A DNA stretch of 64,000 nt from an uncultured Methylopila sp. (GTDB taxonomy: Bacteria; Pseudomonadota; Alphaproteobacteria; Rhizobiales; Methylopilaceae): contig CABHPB010000110.1 in NCBI GenBank assembly GCA_902168115.1, positions 1 through 64,000 of the forward strand, read 5' to 3'. Made by a program: the position numbers and the translations under genes. The notes under the pieces are model-generated. The model saw only the letters and a list, made by a program, of their open reading frames with translations, had not been told where the DNA came from and ran no database searches. Positions 38,833-46,728 of this stretch are shown here, in pieces. How positions within the stretch are numbered: position 1 is the stretch's first letter; each line of letters starts with the position of its first letter.

Positions 38833-39203
38833 TGCGCGGTCTCGTCCTCGTCGATCCGCATGCGCCGCCCCTTGCGGTCGAAGAAAGCGCCTTCGTTGAT
38901 GGCGAGCCTGTCGTCGTGGATCATCTGTTCGACGCGGCGCAGCTCGATGCGCGCCAGCGGCTCCTCGAGCGGGCCGCCGGCCTTGGAGGTTTCGGCAAAG
39001 AACACCACACCGTCCCAGCCGCCCGGCGCGGTCGCGAAGAGCCGGCGGACGTCCGCCCAGCGCGCCTCGTCGCCGATCACATGGAAGAACGTCGACGCCA
39101 CCGGAACGGCGTCGCTTGCGGTGATCTCGACCAGCACCGCGAGCGCGGTGAAGCCGCCGCCGGCCGCGTAGGTCGCGGGCAGCCAGTCGTCGAAATCCTC
39201 CAT
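38829..39203 (-). CDS. Unrecognised gene between selB and moeA (1)
   Basis: 124 residues, no signal peptide or helix anchor, no family recognised. The sequence is acidic and compact, beginning MEDFDDWLPATYAAGGG and ending in KGRRMRIDEDETAQ, with WDGVVFFAETSKAGGPLEEPLARIELRRVEQ in the middle. Starts and stops are overlapped or nearly so on both sides (4-base overlap with moeA; 4 bases after the next gene), which makes it a real cistron of the selenium operon. A role in Moco or formate dehydrogenase maturation is a guess from context. Confidence 0.72.
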   Translation of the reverse strand: MEDFDDWLPATYAAGGGFTALAVLVEITASDAVPVASTFFHVIGDEARWADVRRLFATAPGGWDGVVFFAETSKAGGPLEEPLARIELRRVEQMIHDDRLAINEGAFFDRKGRRMRIDEDETAQ

Positions 39204-39207
39204 CGCC

Positions 39208-39735
39208 TCAGAAGTCGACAAGAGGCGTCTCCGCGAAGGTGCGGTCGAACTGGGCGGCGAAGGGCTTTCCCCTGATTTCCTCGTATCGCTCCTCAAACGC
39301 CGCAAGCGCGAACAGGATCGCGGGGGCACGCGCGGCGGCGGGATCCTCGATCGAGGCCGAGACGGGGACAGGCCGGTCATCAGGCGTCTGCGTCTCGAGG
39401 TCCGATGTCGCGAGAAGGCGCTCGTCATGGACCGCGTCCGCGAGTGGCGTCATCGCCTCCAGCAGGGTCGCGGTCGACGGATCGGAGTCGGGCCAGTCCA
39501 GCTCGTCGATCGCCGCGGCGCGCTGGAACGAGCGCGACGCCTCGCGGTCGACCGCGGAGGCGTCCGCAGCCACGAGCGCGGCGAGAAAGTTGAACCGCCG
39601 CCAAGCCCGCTGCCGCTCGCGCTCCAGCCTCGCGATTTCGGTCGCATAGCTCTCGCGAAACCCGCGTTCGGCGGCTGCGGCCTCGACGGCGTGCGTCTCC
39701 AGCGTCGAGAGAGCCGCGGGGCGGAAGATGCTCAT
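39208..39735 (-). CDS. Unrecognised gene between selB and moeA (2)
   Basis: 175 residues, no family recognised, predicted cytosolic and largely helical. The N-terminal half is basic and heptad-like (AVEAAAAERGFRESYATEIARLERERQRAW), and the C-terminal half ends RGKPFAAQFDRTFAETPLVDF. The ATG at 39733-39735 shares a base with the selB stop (TGATG), so it is translated by coupling to SelB. Context ties it to selenoprotein synthesis or formate dehydrogenase; the sequence itself does not say which. Confidence 0.72.
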   Translation of the reverse strand: MSIFRPAALSTLETHAVEAAAAERGFRESYATEIARLERERQRAWRRFNFLAALVAADASAVDREASRSFQRAAAIDELDWPDSDPSTATLLEAMTPLADAVHDERLLATSDLETQTPDDRPVPVSASIEDPAAARAPAILFALAAFEERYEEIRGKPFAAQFDRTFAETPLVDF

Positions 39736-41687
39736 CAGACTGCTTTCTCTGTGTCTGGCCGTGTCAGGTCCGCCCGACGGAACAGGTCGCGCCGGTGGCG
39801 GTTGATGCGCCGCTCGTCGCCGCGGCGGATCGTGACGCCATGTCGGTCGAAGAACTCGAGGATCTGGATCGCGACCTTGCGGCCGTTGTCCATTCGGTCG
39901 CGGAAACGCGCCGCGGTCACGACGCCCTCGGCCTCCGCGATGTCGACCGCGATCTCGACCATTTCGGCGACGGTCTCGCGCAGGAAGAAATGATCGTGCG
40001 CGACCTCGTCCACCCGGCCGAGCCGCCCAACGAGCTTGAGGGCGCGCCGCACGTCCGTCTCGTCCTCGCCCATCGCGGCGGCGAGATCGCGGATGCGGGG
40101 CGGACGGAACCGGGCGTCGGCGGCGATCAGCGGCGCCGCCGCCTCCCAAATCGCCTCATCCGCCGGCGCGAGTCGAGCGACATGTCCCGGCAGCCGGATC
40201 CAGGCGCCGTCGACGCCCACCGCGCCCTGACGCTGAAGAGCCGCGACGGCGGCGAGGAAAGCCGGCGCAGGCAGCCGAGGCTCGATCGACAGCCGCAGCC
40301 GCTCCGCGCCGACGCCCTGCAGATCGGGGTTTTCGGCGTGATACGCGCCGAGCGCCGCGATGATCGCCGCCTCGAAGCTCGACCAGGTCTCGGCGGAGAG
40401 CGTCGCAGGGCTCTTGCCGCCGAGTCGCACGAGGCCAAGCTCGGCGGCGAGCGCTGCGGCGGCTTCCAGGCCGACGTTGCGGTCCCTGAAAAAGGCGTCG
40501 AGATCGACCGCATAGGGCGGGGAGGCGAGCAGGCCGCGCAAGGCCGCGGCGTGGTCTTCGAGCTCCATCGCGGCAAGCTGGGCGCGGCGCTCGGGCGAAC
40601 GCCGGCGTCGGGCGGGCGCCCGGAGATCGACGATCCGTCCGCCGGCGATGGTGCGCGAGCCGCCAACGTCCCGCAGCACGAAGCGGTCGAGCGCCGCGGC
40701 GGCGAGCGGACGGTCCAGCGCGAGCTGCGCGTGCGCCTCCTGCCCCGGCGCGAGCGCCTCGCCCTCCAGCGGGATCAGGCGGGCGGGGATGTCCGCCGCG
40801 CCGTGATGCAGACGAACCGGCGACCAGGGTCCGAGCGCCCGCGGCTCGTCGGGAAGAATCTTCAACGCGACGTCGATCCGGTCGGTCGGCGCGTGCAGCT
40901 CGGGCGCGCAGACGACGTCGCCGCGCGAGATCGCGTCCTTCGTGATGCGCGGACCGACGAGATTCAGCGCGCAGCGTTCGCCCGGCCGGCCCTCCTGGGC
41001 GGGGCGATTCTGCGCATGGATCGAGCGCACGCGCGCCTCGAGCCCGGACGGCGAGATCACCACATGGTCGCCGACCCGGACCGCGCCGTCGCGGACGGAG
41101 CCGGTCACCACCGTGCCGGCGCCCTGGAGGGTGAAACAGCGATCGATCGACATGCGGAAACGGCCTTCGGCCGCGTGGCGCTCCGTGACGGCGCGCGCGG
41201 CGTCGAGCTTGGCCTGCAGCGCGTTGACGCCCTCGCCGGTGACGACGGAGACCGGGACGATCTCGGCGTCCTCAAGGGCCGTGCCGTGCAGCATCGACGC
41301 GATCTCGTTCGTCGCCGCGGCCCGCCGCGCCTCGTCGGCAAGATCGGCCTTGGTGAGCGCGACGAGCCCCCGCCTGACGCCGAGGAGATCGACGATGGCG
41401 AGATGCTCGCGCGTCTGCGGCATGGGGCCGTCGTCCGCCGCGACGACCAAAAGCGCCAGATCGACCCCGCTCGCGCCCGCCAGCATGTTGCGCACGAAGC
41501 GCTCGTGGCCCGGCACGTCGACGAAGCCGAGCACCGAGCCGTCGGGGCGCGGCAGATAGGCGAAGCCGAGGTCGATCGAGACGCCGCGGCGCTTTTCCTC
41601 GGCGAGCCGGTCCGGGTCGACGCCCGTCAGCGCGCGCACCAGAGCCGACTTGCCGTGATCGACATGGCCGGCGGTGCCGACGATCAC
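39735..41687 (-). CDS. selB: Selenocysteine-specific elongation factor SelB
   Basis: SelB delivers Sec-tRNA to UGA codons marked by a SECIS hairpin. 650 residues: the GTPase domain starts IVGTAGHVDHGKSALV (G1), with RRGVSIDLGFAY (switch 1), DVPGHERF (G3) and TKAD (G4). EF-Tu-like domains 2 and 3 follow, then about 230 residues of winged-helix repeats (domain IV) that bind SECIS. It starts at GTG 41687, overlapping the Sel1-repeat gene stop (GTGA); the frame is open far upstream but that part does not match SelB. Confidence 0.96.
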   Translation of the reverse strand: MIVGTAGHVDHGKSALVRALTGVDPDRLAEEKRRGVSIDLGFAYLPRPDGSVLGFVDVPGHERFVRNMLAGASGVDLALLVVAADDGPMPQTREHLAIVDLLGVRRGLVALTKADLADEARRAAATNEIASMLHGTALEDAEIVPVSVVTGEGVNALQAKLDAARAVTERHAAEGRFRMSIDRCFTLQGAGTVVTGSVRDGAVRVGDHVVISPSGLEARVRSIHAQNRPAQEGRPGERCALNLVGPRITKDAISRGDVVCAPELHAPTDRIDVALKILPDEPRALGPWSPVRLHHGAADIPARLIPLEGEALAPGQEAHAQLALDRPLAAAALDRFVLRDVGGSRTIAGGRIVDLRAPARRRRSPERRAQLAAMELEDHAAALRGLLASPPYAVDLDAFFRDRNVGLEAAAALAAELGLVRLGGKSPATLSAETWSSFEAAIIAALGAYHAENPDLQGVGAERLRLSIEPRLPAPAFLAAVAALQRQGAVGVDGAWIRLPGHVARLAPADEAIWEAAAPLIAADARFRPPRIRDLAAAMGEDETDVRRALKLVGRLGRVDEVAHDHFFLRETVAEMVEIAVDIAEAEGVVTAARFRDRMDNGRKVAIQILEFFDRHGVTIRRGDERRINRHRRDLFRRADLTRPDTEKAV

Positions 41688-42511
41688 CGGTGCTGCTCCA
41701 CCGGCGCGAGCGGCTTGCGCGCGGCCTCCTCGGCCAGCCCGCGATCCTGTTCGGACAGGTTGGCGCGCACGGCGTTCATGAAGGGCGCGGCGAGCGCGCT
41801 GCCGCCCTGCTCCGCGCGCAGCAGCCAGATCATCGCGGCGCGATCGTCCTGCTCCACGCCAGCGCCGAGATGGAGCGCCGCCCCGAGCATCGCCTGGCCG
41901 TCGGCCTCGCCGCGGCGCGAGGCCTCGTACCACCAGCGCGCGGCCTCCTCGGCGTCTCGATCCATGCCGAGCGCGTTGTGCGCGATCAGGCCGAGACGGG
42001 TCATCGAGCTCGCGACGCCCTGCTCGGCCGCGGCGAGCGCCCATTCGCGCGCCTCGACAGGGTCGTAGTCGATGCCTTGGCCCTCGAGCTTCATCCAGCT
42101 GAGCATGTCCTGCGCCGCGGCGTCGCCCTGCTCGGCCGCCAGCTCGAACAGGTCGGCGGCCTTCTCGTCGTCCTGCTCGACGCCGCCCTCGCCCTTGAAA
42201 TGCAGGGTCGCGAGATTGCGCTGCCCGATCGCGTCGCCCTGTTTCGCGGCCGCGCGGAACAGGCGAGCGGCCTTGTCCAGGTCGCGCGGCACGCCGAGCC
42301 CCTCGGCGAAGCAGGCGCCAAGATTGCTCTGGGCGCGGGGCCACTTCTCGCGCGCGAGCGGGCGCCAGACGCCGATGGCGGTCGCATAGTCGCCCTTCGC
42401 GGCGGCCTTGAAGGCCATCTCCATGAGGGCGTCGATCTCGTCCTCGTCCTGCTCCGCGTCGGTCGGCTCGTCCTCGGGGTCGCGCCGGGAAAAGATCTTT
42501 CTCAGCCACAT
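41684..42511 (-). CDS. Sel1-repeat protein inside the selA-selB operon
   Basis: 275 residues with about five 36-residue Sel1-like (TPR-related) repeats between 50 and 235, for example AQSNLGACFAEGLGVPRDLDKAARLF and GQRNLATLHFKGEGGVEQDDEKAADLF. An acidic segment (PEDEPTDAEQDEDEIDA) follows the basic start MWLRKIFSRR. No signal peptide. Sel1 repeats are named after an unrelated worm gene, so the link to selenium rests only on position: it overlaps selA by 10 bases and selB by 4. It may be an assembly or interaction scaffold. Confidence 0.85.
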   Translation of the reverse strand: MWLRKIFSRRDPEDEPTDAEQDEDEIDALMEMAFKAAAKGDYATAIGVWRPLAREKWPRAQSNLGACFAEGLGVPRDLDKAARLFRAAAKQGDAIGQRNLATLHFKGEGGVEQDDEKAADLFELAAEQGDAAAQDMLSWMKLEGQGIDYDPVEAREWALAAAEQGVASSMTRLGLIAHNALGMDRDAEEAARWWYEASRRGEADGQAMLGAALHLGAGVEQDDRAAMIWLLRAEQGGSALAAPFMNAVRANLSEQDRGLAEEAARKPLAPVEQHR

Positions 42512-43941
42512 GACGGAGCCTCCCCGGCCATCGCGGCCTTCAGTTCGCGCAGGCTCGCCAGAAGCGCCTCCTCGTCGTCGAGCGCGCGCAGGTCCAGCAG
42601 CAGGCGGTCCTCGGCGATCCGGCCGATGACGGGAACGGACAGCGAGCGGAACGCGGCGGCGAGACGCAGCAATGCGGCGCCGCTCTCGCCCGGCGCGGAG
42701 ATCGCGAGGCCCCCGCTCGGGATCTGCGCGAGCGGCAGCGCGCCCGAGCCGATCTGGCTGGCGAGATCCACCGTCTCGACCCCGTACGCGGGGCCGACCG
42801 CCGCTTCCACTGCGCGCTTCAGCCGCCCCGCAAGCGCCTTGAGCTGGTCGGCGGGGCGCGAGAGCAAGGCCAGCGTCGGCAGGCGCTCCGTCAGGCGGTC
42901 GGGGTCGCGGTAGAGCTTCAGCGTCGCCTCCAGCGCGGCGAGCCGCAGCTTGTCGAGCCGCAGCGCGCGCTTCAGGTGGTTCTTCGCGAGCCGCTTCACG
43001 AGGTCGGCGCGGCCGACGACGAGCCCGGCCTGCGGCCCGCCGAGCAGCTTGTCTCCGGAGAAGGTGACGAGGTCGGCGCCGTCCGCGACGGCGTCCTGCA
43101 CGGTGCGCTCGCGTTCGAGACCGTAGTGCGAAAGGTCGACGAGCACGCCGGAGCCGAGGTCGTCGACCAGCGGCAGGCCGCGCTCGCGCGCCAGCGGGGC
43201 AAGCTCGGCCGCGCGCACCTCCTTCGTAAAACCCTCGATCCGGTAGTTCGAGGGATGCACCTTCATGAGGAGCGCGGTCTCCGGGCCGATCGCGTCCGCG
43301 TAGTCCGCCACATGCGTGCGGTTGGTCGTGCCGACCTCGACGAGCCGGGCGCCCGCGCGCTTCATGATCGAAGGCATGCGGAACGCGCCGCCGATCTCGA
43401 TGAGTTCGCCGCGTGACACGATCGTCTCGCGGCCTTCCGACAGCGAGTTGAGGGTCAGCAGCACCGCGGCCGCGTTGTTGTTGACGGCGACCGCGTCCTC
43501 CGCGCCGGTGAGCTCGCGCAGCAGGCCCCGGACATGGTCGTCGCGTTCCCCGCGCTGGCCGTCGGAGAGCCGGAACTCGAGCGAAGTCGGATGCCGCATG
43601 GCGGCCGTCACGGCCGCGATCGCCTCCTCCGCGATCAGGGCGCGGCCGAGATTGGTGTGCAGCACCGTACCGGTGAGGTTGATCACGCGGCGCTGGCTGG
43701 GAACGTCTTCGCTCTCCAGCCGCGCAAGCGCGATCGCCGCGATCCGATCGGGCGAGACGTCGATCGCGGCGCCCGCGCGCCAGGCCGGCCGCGCCTCGGC
43801 GATGCGCGCGCGCACGCTCGCCACCGTGGCCGGACGTCCGAAGCGCTCGGTCGCGACGCGGGCCGCGTCGGTCGCCAGCACCCTGTCGACCGATGGCAGC
43901 GGAGCCCGGTCCGAAGTCTCAATGCCCGACGACTGGTCCAT
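42502..43941 (-). CDS. selA: L-seryl-tRNA(Sec) selenium transferase SelA
   Basis: SelA is a decameric PLP enzyme that converts Ser-tRNA(Sec) to Sec-tRNA(Sec) with selenophosphate. 479 residues, the usual bacterial length: INLTGTVLHTNLGRALI, NNNAAAVLLTLNSL, RGELIEIGGAFRMPSIM, and the PLP-lysine motif FSGDKLLGGPQAG. The ATG at 43939-43941 is chosen; a GTG immediately before is also possible. It lies between fdhE and the Sel1-repeat gene on the same strand. Confidence 0.97.
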   Translation of the reverse strand: MDQSSGIETSDRAPLPSVDRVLATDAARVATERFGRPATVASVRARIAEARPAWRAGAAIDVSPDRIAAIALARLESEDVPSQRRVINLTGTVLHTNLGRALIAEEAIAAVTAAMRHPTSLEFRLSDGQRGERDDHVRGLLRELTGAEDAVAVNNNAAAVLLTLNSLSEGRETIVSRGELIEIGGAFRMPSIMKRAGARLVEVGTTNRTHVADYADAIGPETALLMKVHPSNYRIEGFTKEVRAAELAPLARERGLPLVDDLGSGVLVDLSHYGLERERTVQDAVADGADLVTFSGDKLLGGPQAGLVVGRADLVKRLAKNHLKRALRLDKLRLAALEATLKLYRDPDRLTERLPTLALLSRPADQLKALAGRLKRAVEAAVGPAYGVETVDLASQIGSGALPLAQIPSGGLAISAPGESGAALLRLAAAFRSLSVPVIGRIAEDRLLLDLRALDDEEALLASLRELKAAMAGEAPSCG

Positions 43942-43989
43942 CACGCAGTTTCGATGCTCATCCGCCCGGCCGCGCCGGCGCGTCGCCCA

Positions 43990-44952
43990 TCAATATCCCA
44001 GCAGATAAGGATTGAAAGCCGCCCGCGCCCATCCCGCCTCGCGAACCTTGAGATCAAGGCCGAGCGTCGCGACGTCGTCCGCAACGGGATCGATTTCCGG
44101 AACAAGGTGTTGCTGCATGATCTTCACGTAGCACCTGCATTTGTCGCAGGTCTCCGCGCGCACGATGTCGACCTCCGAACGGTCCTTCGGCCGCGCACCC
44201 TCGGGCGCTGCTTCGGCGTCTTCGGCCGCCAGCGAGCGGTAGGCGACGCCCTCGGTGCTGTCGCAGGCGACGCATTTTACGCGGACATGGTTCCAGTGGG
44301 TTCCGCAGAGCGCGCAGACGACGTAGCGCACGCCATGCGCATGCTCCCAGCCGACGACGAGGCTCGCGACCGGCGGTCCGCCGCAGCAGGGACAGGCCCC
44401 GACGCCGACCGACTTGAGGCGGCTGGCGTCGAGGCGCGCCGCGAGCCGTGCGAAATGGACCTGCAGGGCGGCCGAGGCGAAGACGTGATCGGCGAGCGTC
44501 TCGATCGCCGAAGCGCTTTCGAGCGCTTCCCGCAGGACGCGACCCCGGAGCGGCTCGTCCTTCGCGAGCCGATCGCGCGCCTCCGCCGCCGGATGGGGCA
44601 TCTTCACCGCGACGGCGTAGTCGAGCAGCCGCGTCAGCGTGGCGAGCGCGGCCTCGTCGGGCTCGAACCGCCCGCGATCGAGCGGCGGCATGCCGAACTC
44701 GTAGGACCGCTCGAGCGCTTCTTGCGGCGGCAGGTCCGGTTCCGGCAGGCTGTGCTGGATCTCGTGCTGGATCCGCGAAAGCTCTCCGAGGAAGATCAGG
44801 TAGTCCTGCAAGGGGTGCGCAGGCGCCAGCGCCTTGAAGCGCGCCGCACGGGCGGCGAAGAGGGACTCGGGCTTCGGCGCGACCGCGAAGGGCGCGTCCG
44901 GCACGCCGCCGATCACGTCCGGCTGGGGGAGAATGTCGGCCGGGCCGGCCAT
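43990..44952 (-). CDS. fdhE: Formate dehydrogenase accessory protein FdhE
   Basis: FdhE is a cytosolic rubredoxin-like protein needed to mature respiratory formate dehydrogenases. The 320-residue product carries four CxxC motifs, C187/C190, C213/C216, C227/C230 and C269/C272, the expected metal knuckles, and the family strings LSRIQHEIQ, CPCCGGPPVASLV and AAFNPYLLGY. The ATG at 44952 has GGAG about eight bases upstream; the open frame continues 46 codons through a hairpin repeat and is not credible there. Confidence 0.94.
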   Translation of the reverse strand: MAGPADILPQPDVIGGVPDAPFAVAPKPESLFAARAARFKALAPAHPLQDYLIFLGELSRIQHEIQHSLPEPDLPPQEALERSYEFGMPPLDRGRFEPDEAALATLTRLLDYAVAVKMPHPAAEARDRLAKDEPLRGRVLREALESASAIETLADHVFASAALQVHFARLAARLDASRLKSVGVGACPCCGGPPVASLVVGWEHAHGVRYVVCALCGTHWNHVRVKCVACDSTEGVAYRSLAAEDAEAAPEGARPKDRSEVDIVRAETCDKCRCYVKIMQQHLVPEIDPVADDVATLGLDLKVREAGWARAAFNPYLLGY

Positions 44953-45046
44953 GGGGAACTCCGAACTCGAGGATGCGCGGGAGGACGTGGCGTGTGACGC
45001 CGCCTGATAGCCGGAACCCGCCGGGGCCTCCAACCCCTGAAAACGG

Positions 45047-45080
45047 CGATCCCGGGCGGCCTCGCGGCCGTCCGGGATCG
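45047..45080. repeat. Long perfect hairpin between fdnI and fdhE
   Basis: Arms CGATCCCGG.CGGCC and GGCCGTCCGGGATCG with a four-base loop. The same arms occur at 2182-2212. Placed 24 bases after the fdnI stop, it may stop or attenuate transcription between the structural genes and fdhE-selA-selB. Confidence 0.55.
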
Positions 45081-45103
45081 AACTCGTCACATGCGCCGGC
45101 GGC

Positions 45104-45778
45104 TCAGTCGACGTGCGTGTGCTTCGTCCCCGCCTCGCGCCGCAGCCACTTGCGGTGATGACGCCAGGCCCAGCCGCCGGTGACCTTGCCGCGGGTCATG
45201 CTCGCCACCGTGCCCCGGACCCAGATGCCGGCGTAGATGTGCACGATGATCAGCATGATCGCGAAGAAGGCCATGGCGGCGTGGATCAGCGCCGCCAGCC
45301 GGTTGGTCTCGATCGAGACGTAGCCGCCGAAGTACTGGTCCCAGATCACGAGCCCCGTGCAGAACAGCACCAGGATCATGAGGGCCTGGCCCCAGAACAC
45401 GCCCTTCTGGCCGGCGTTGTACTTGTCGAGCTCGGGGAGTTTCTCCTCGTCGCCCTTCACTACGTCGCCGATCTGGCTGATCCACTGGGTGTCGTCCCGG
45501 TTCCAGAGGTTCAGCCGCCAGAACTGCAGGAACATGCCGGCGAAGCTGATCAGCAGGATCACTCCGAGCCACGGATGCAGAATCCGCGTCGTCGCTCCCC
45601 CGCCGAACAGGCCGGTGAGGAAGTAGAGGCTCGGATGGAACAGCGCGAGCCCGCTCAGCGCGAGCAGCACGAAGGTGATCGCGGTGATCCAGTGGTTCAC
45701 CCGCGCGATGGCCGAGTAGCGGTCGATGGAGGTCCGCACCCTGAGCCGAGGCGGCCTGTGTTCGATGTCGATCGTCAT
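45104..45778 (-). CDS. fdnI: Formate dehydrogenase cytochrome b556 subunit (gamma)
   Basis: 224 residues, four membrane helices. This subunit binds two b hemes and passes electrons from the beta subunit to quinone at the inner membrane. Heme-ligand histidines sit in ARVNHWITAITFVLLALSG, ILHPWLGV, LIHAAMAFFAIMLIIVHIY. It starts within the stop of fdxH (TGATG). The type is the FdnI/FdoI family of respiratory formate dehydrogenases. Confidence 0.94.
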   Translation of the reverse strand: MTIDIEHRPPRLRVRTSIDRYSAIARVNHWITAITFVLLALSGLALFHPSLYFLTGLFGGGATTRILHPWLGVILLISFAGMFLQFWRLNLWNRDDTQWISQIGDVVKGDEEKLPELDKYNAGQKGVFWGQALMILVLFCTGLVIWDQYFGGYVSIETNRLAALIHAAMAFFAIMLIIVHIYAGIWVRGTVASMTRGKVTGGWAWRHHRKWLRREAGTKHTHVD

Positions 45779-46713
45779 CAGACGGGCCTCGTCTCATGCG
45801 CGGACGGCCCGCGCTTGCCTTCCTCGATCAGTTCGGCGGCGTTCTCCTCGTCGTGCTCGCTCACCTTGTTCGGGCCGACGATCGTGTGGTGCACGAACGC
45901 GCCGACCGCGGCGAGGGCGAGCGCGCCGAGGGCGAACACCTTGCCGGTCCCCTTCCACGCCGAGACCAGCGCGCTGATCTTCGGCTTGTCCGGCAGGCCG
46001 GCGTAGATGTGCGGCTTGTCGTTGTGGTGCAGCACATACATCACATGCGTGCCGCCGACGCCCTCGGGGTCATAGAGGCCCGCGTTGGAGAAGCCGCGGG
46101 ACTTCAGATCCGCGATGCGCTTCTCGGCCTGGGTCTTCATGGCCTCCTTGGTGCCGAACATGATCGCCGTGGTCGGGCAGGCCTTGGCGCATGCGGGCCC
46201 CTGACCGACCGCCACGCGATCGGAGCACAGGCTGCACTTGTAGGCCTTGTGGTCGACCTTGGAGACCCGCGGGATGTTGAACGGACATCCCTTGATGCAG
46301 TAGCCGCAGCCGATGCAGTTCTCGTGGATGAAGTCCACGATGCCGTTGGTGTACTGCACGATCGCGCCCGGCGCCGGGCACGCCTTGAGGCACCCCGGAT
46401 CGGCGCAATGCATGCAGCCGTCCTTGCGGATCAGCCACTCCAGATTGCCGTTGTCCGGGTTGTCCCACTCGGCGAAGCGCATCAGCGTCCAGGAGTTGGG
46501 CGTGAGGTCGTGCGGGTTGTCGTAGACGCCCGTGTTGACCCCCACCTCCTCGCGGAGGTTGTTCCACTCCAGGCACGCCGACTGGCACGCCTTGCAGCCG
46601 ATGCACTTCGAGACGTCGATCAGCTTGGCGACCTCGATCGCCGCCCCGCCCGCCTGGGCGGGGGTGTCGGTCGACGCCGAACGACGCTGAAGGTTCAGGG
46701 ATTGGTTCGCCAT
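45778..46713 (-). CDS. fdxH: Formate dehydrogenase iron-sulfur subunit (beta)
   Basis: 311 residues. Four ferredoxin-type cysteine groups, for four [4Fe-4S] clusters, are visible: C37/40/43/47 ([11 protein letters not shown]), [30 protein letters not shown], and CSLCSDR...CAKACP. A single C-terminal helix ([22 protein letters not shown]) anchors it to the membrane, as in FdnH. It moves electrons from the alpha subunit to the cytochrome. A GGGAGGG ribosome site precedes the ATG. Confidence 0.96.
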   Translation of the reverse strand: MANQSLNLQRRSASTDTPAQAGGAAIEVAKLIDVSKCIGCKACQSACLEWNNLREEVGVNTGVYDNPHDLTPNSWTLMRFAEWDNPDNGNLEWLIRKDGCMHCADPGCLKACPAPGAIVQYTNGIVDFIHENCIGCGYCIKGCPFNIPRVSKVDHKAYKCSLCSDRVAVGQGPACAKACPTTAIMFGTKEAMKTQAEKRIADLKSRGFSNAGLYDPEGVGGTHVMYVLHHNDKPHIYAGLPDKPKISALVSAWKGTGKVFALGALALAAVGAFVHHTIVGPNKVSEHDEENAAELIEEGKRGPSAHETRPV

Positions 46714-46728
46714 GTTCCGAGCCCTCCC

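Noticed and set aside
44953-45103. Possible tRNA-Sec in the fdnI-fdhE spacer because of a long GC stem
   Set aside because: It is a simple two-arm palindrome shared with 2182-2212; there is no T-loop GGTTCGA, no UCA anticodon and no CCA.
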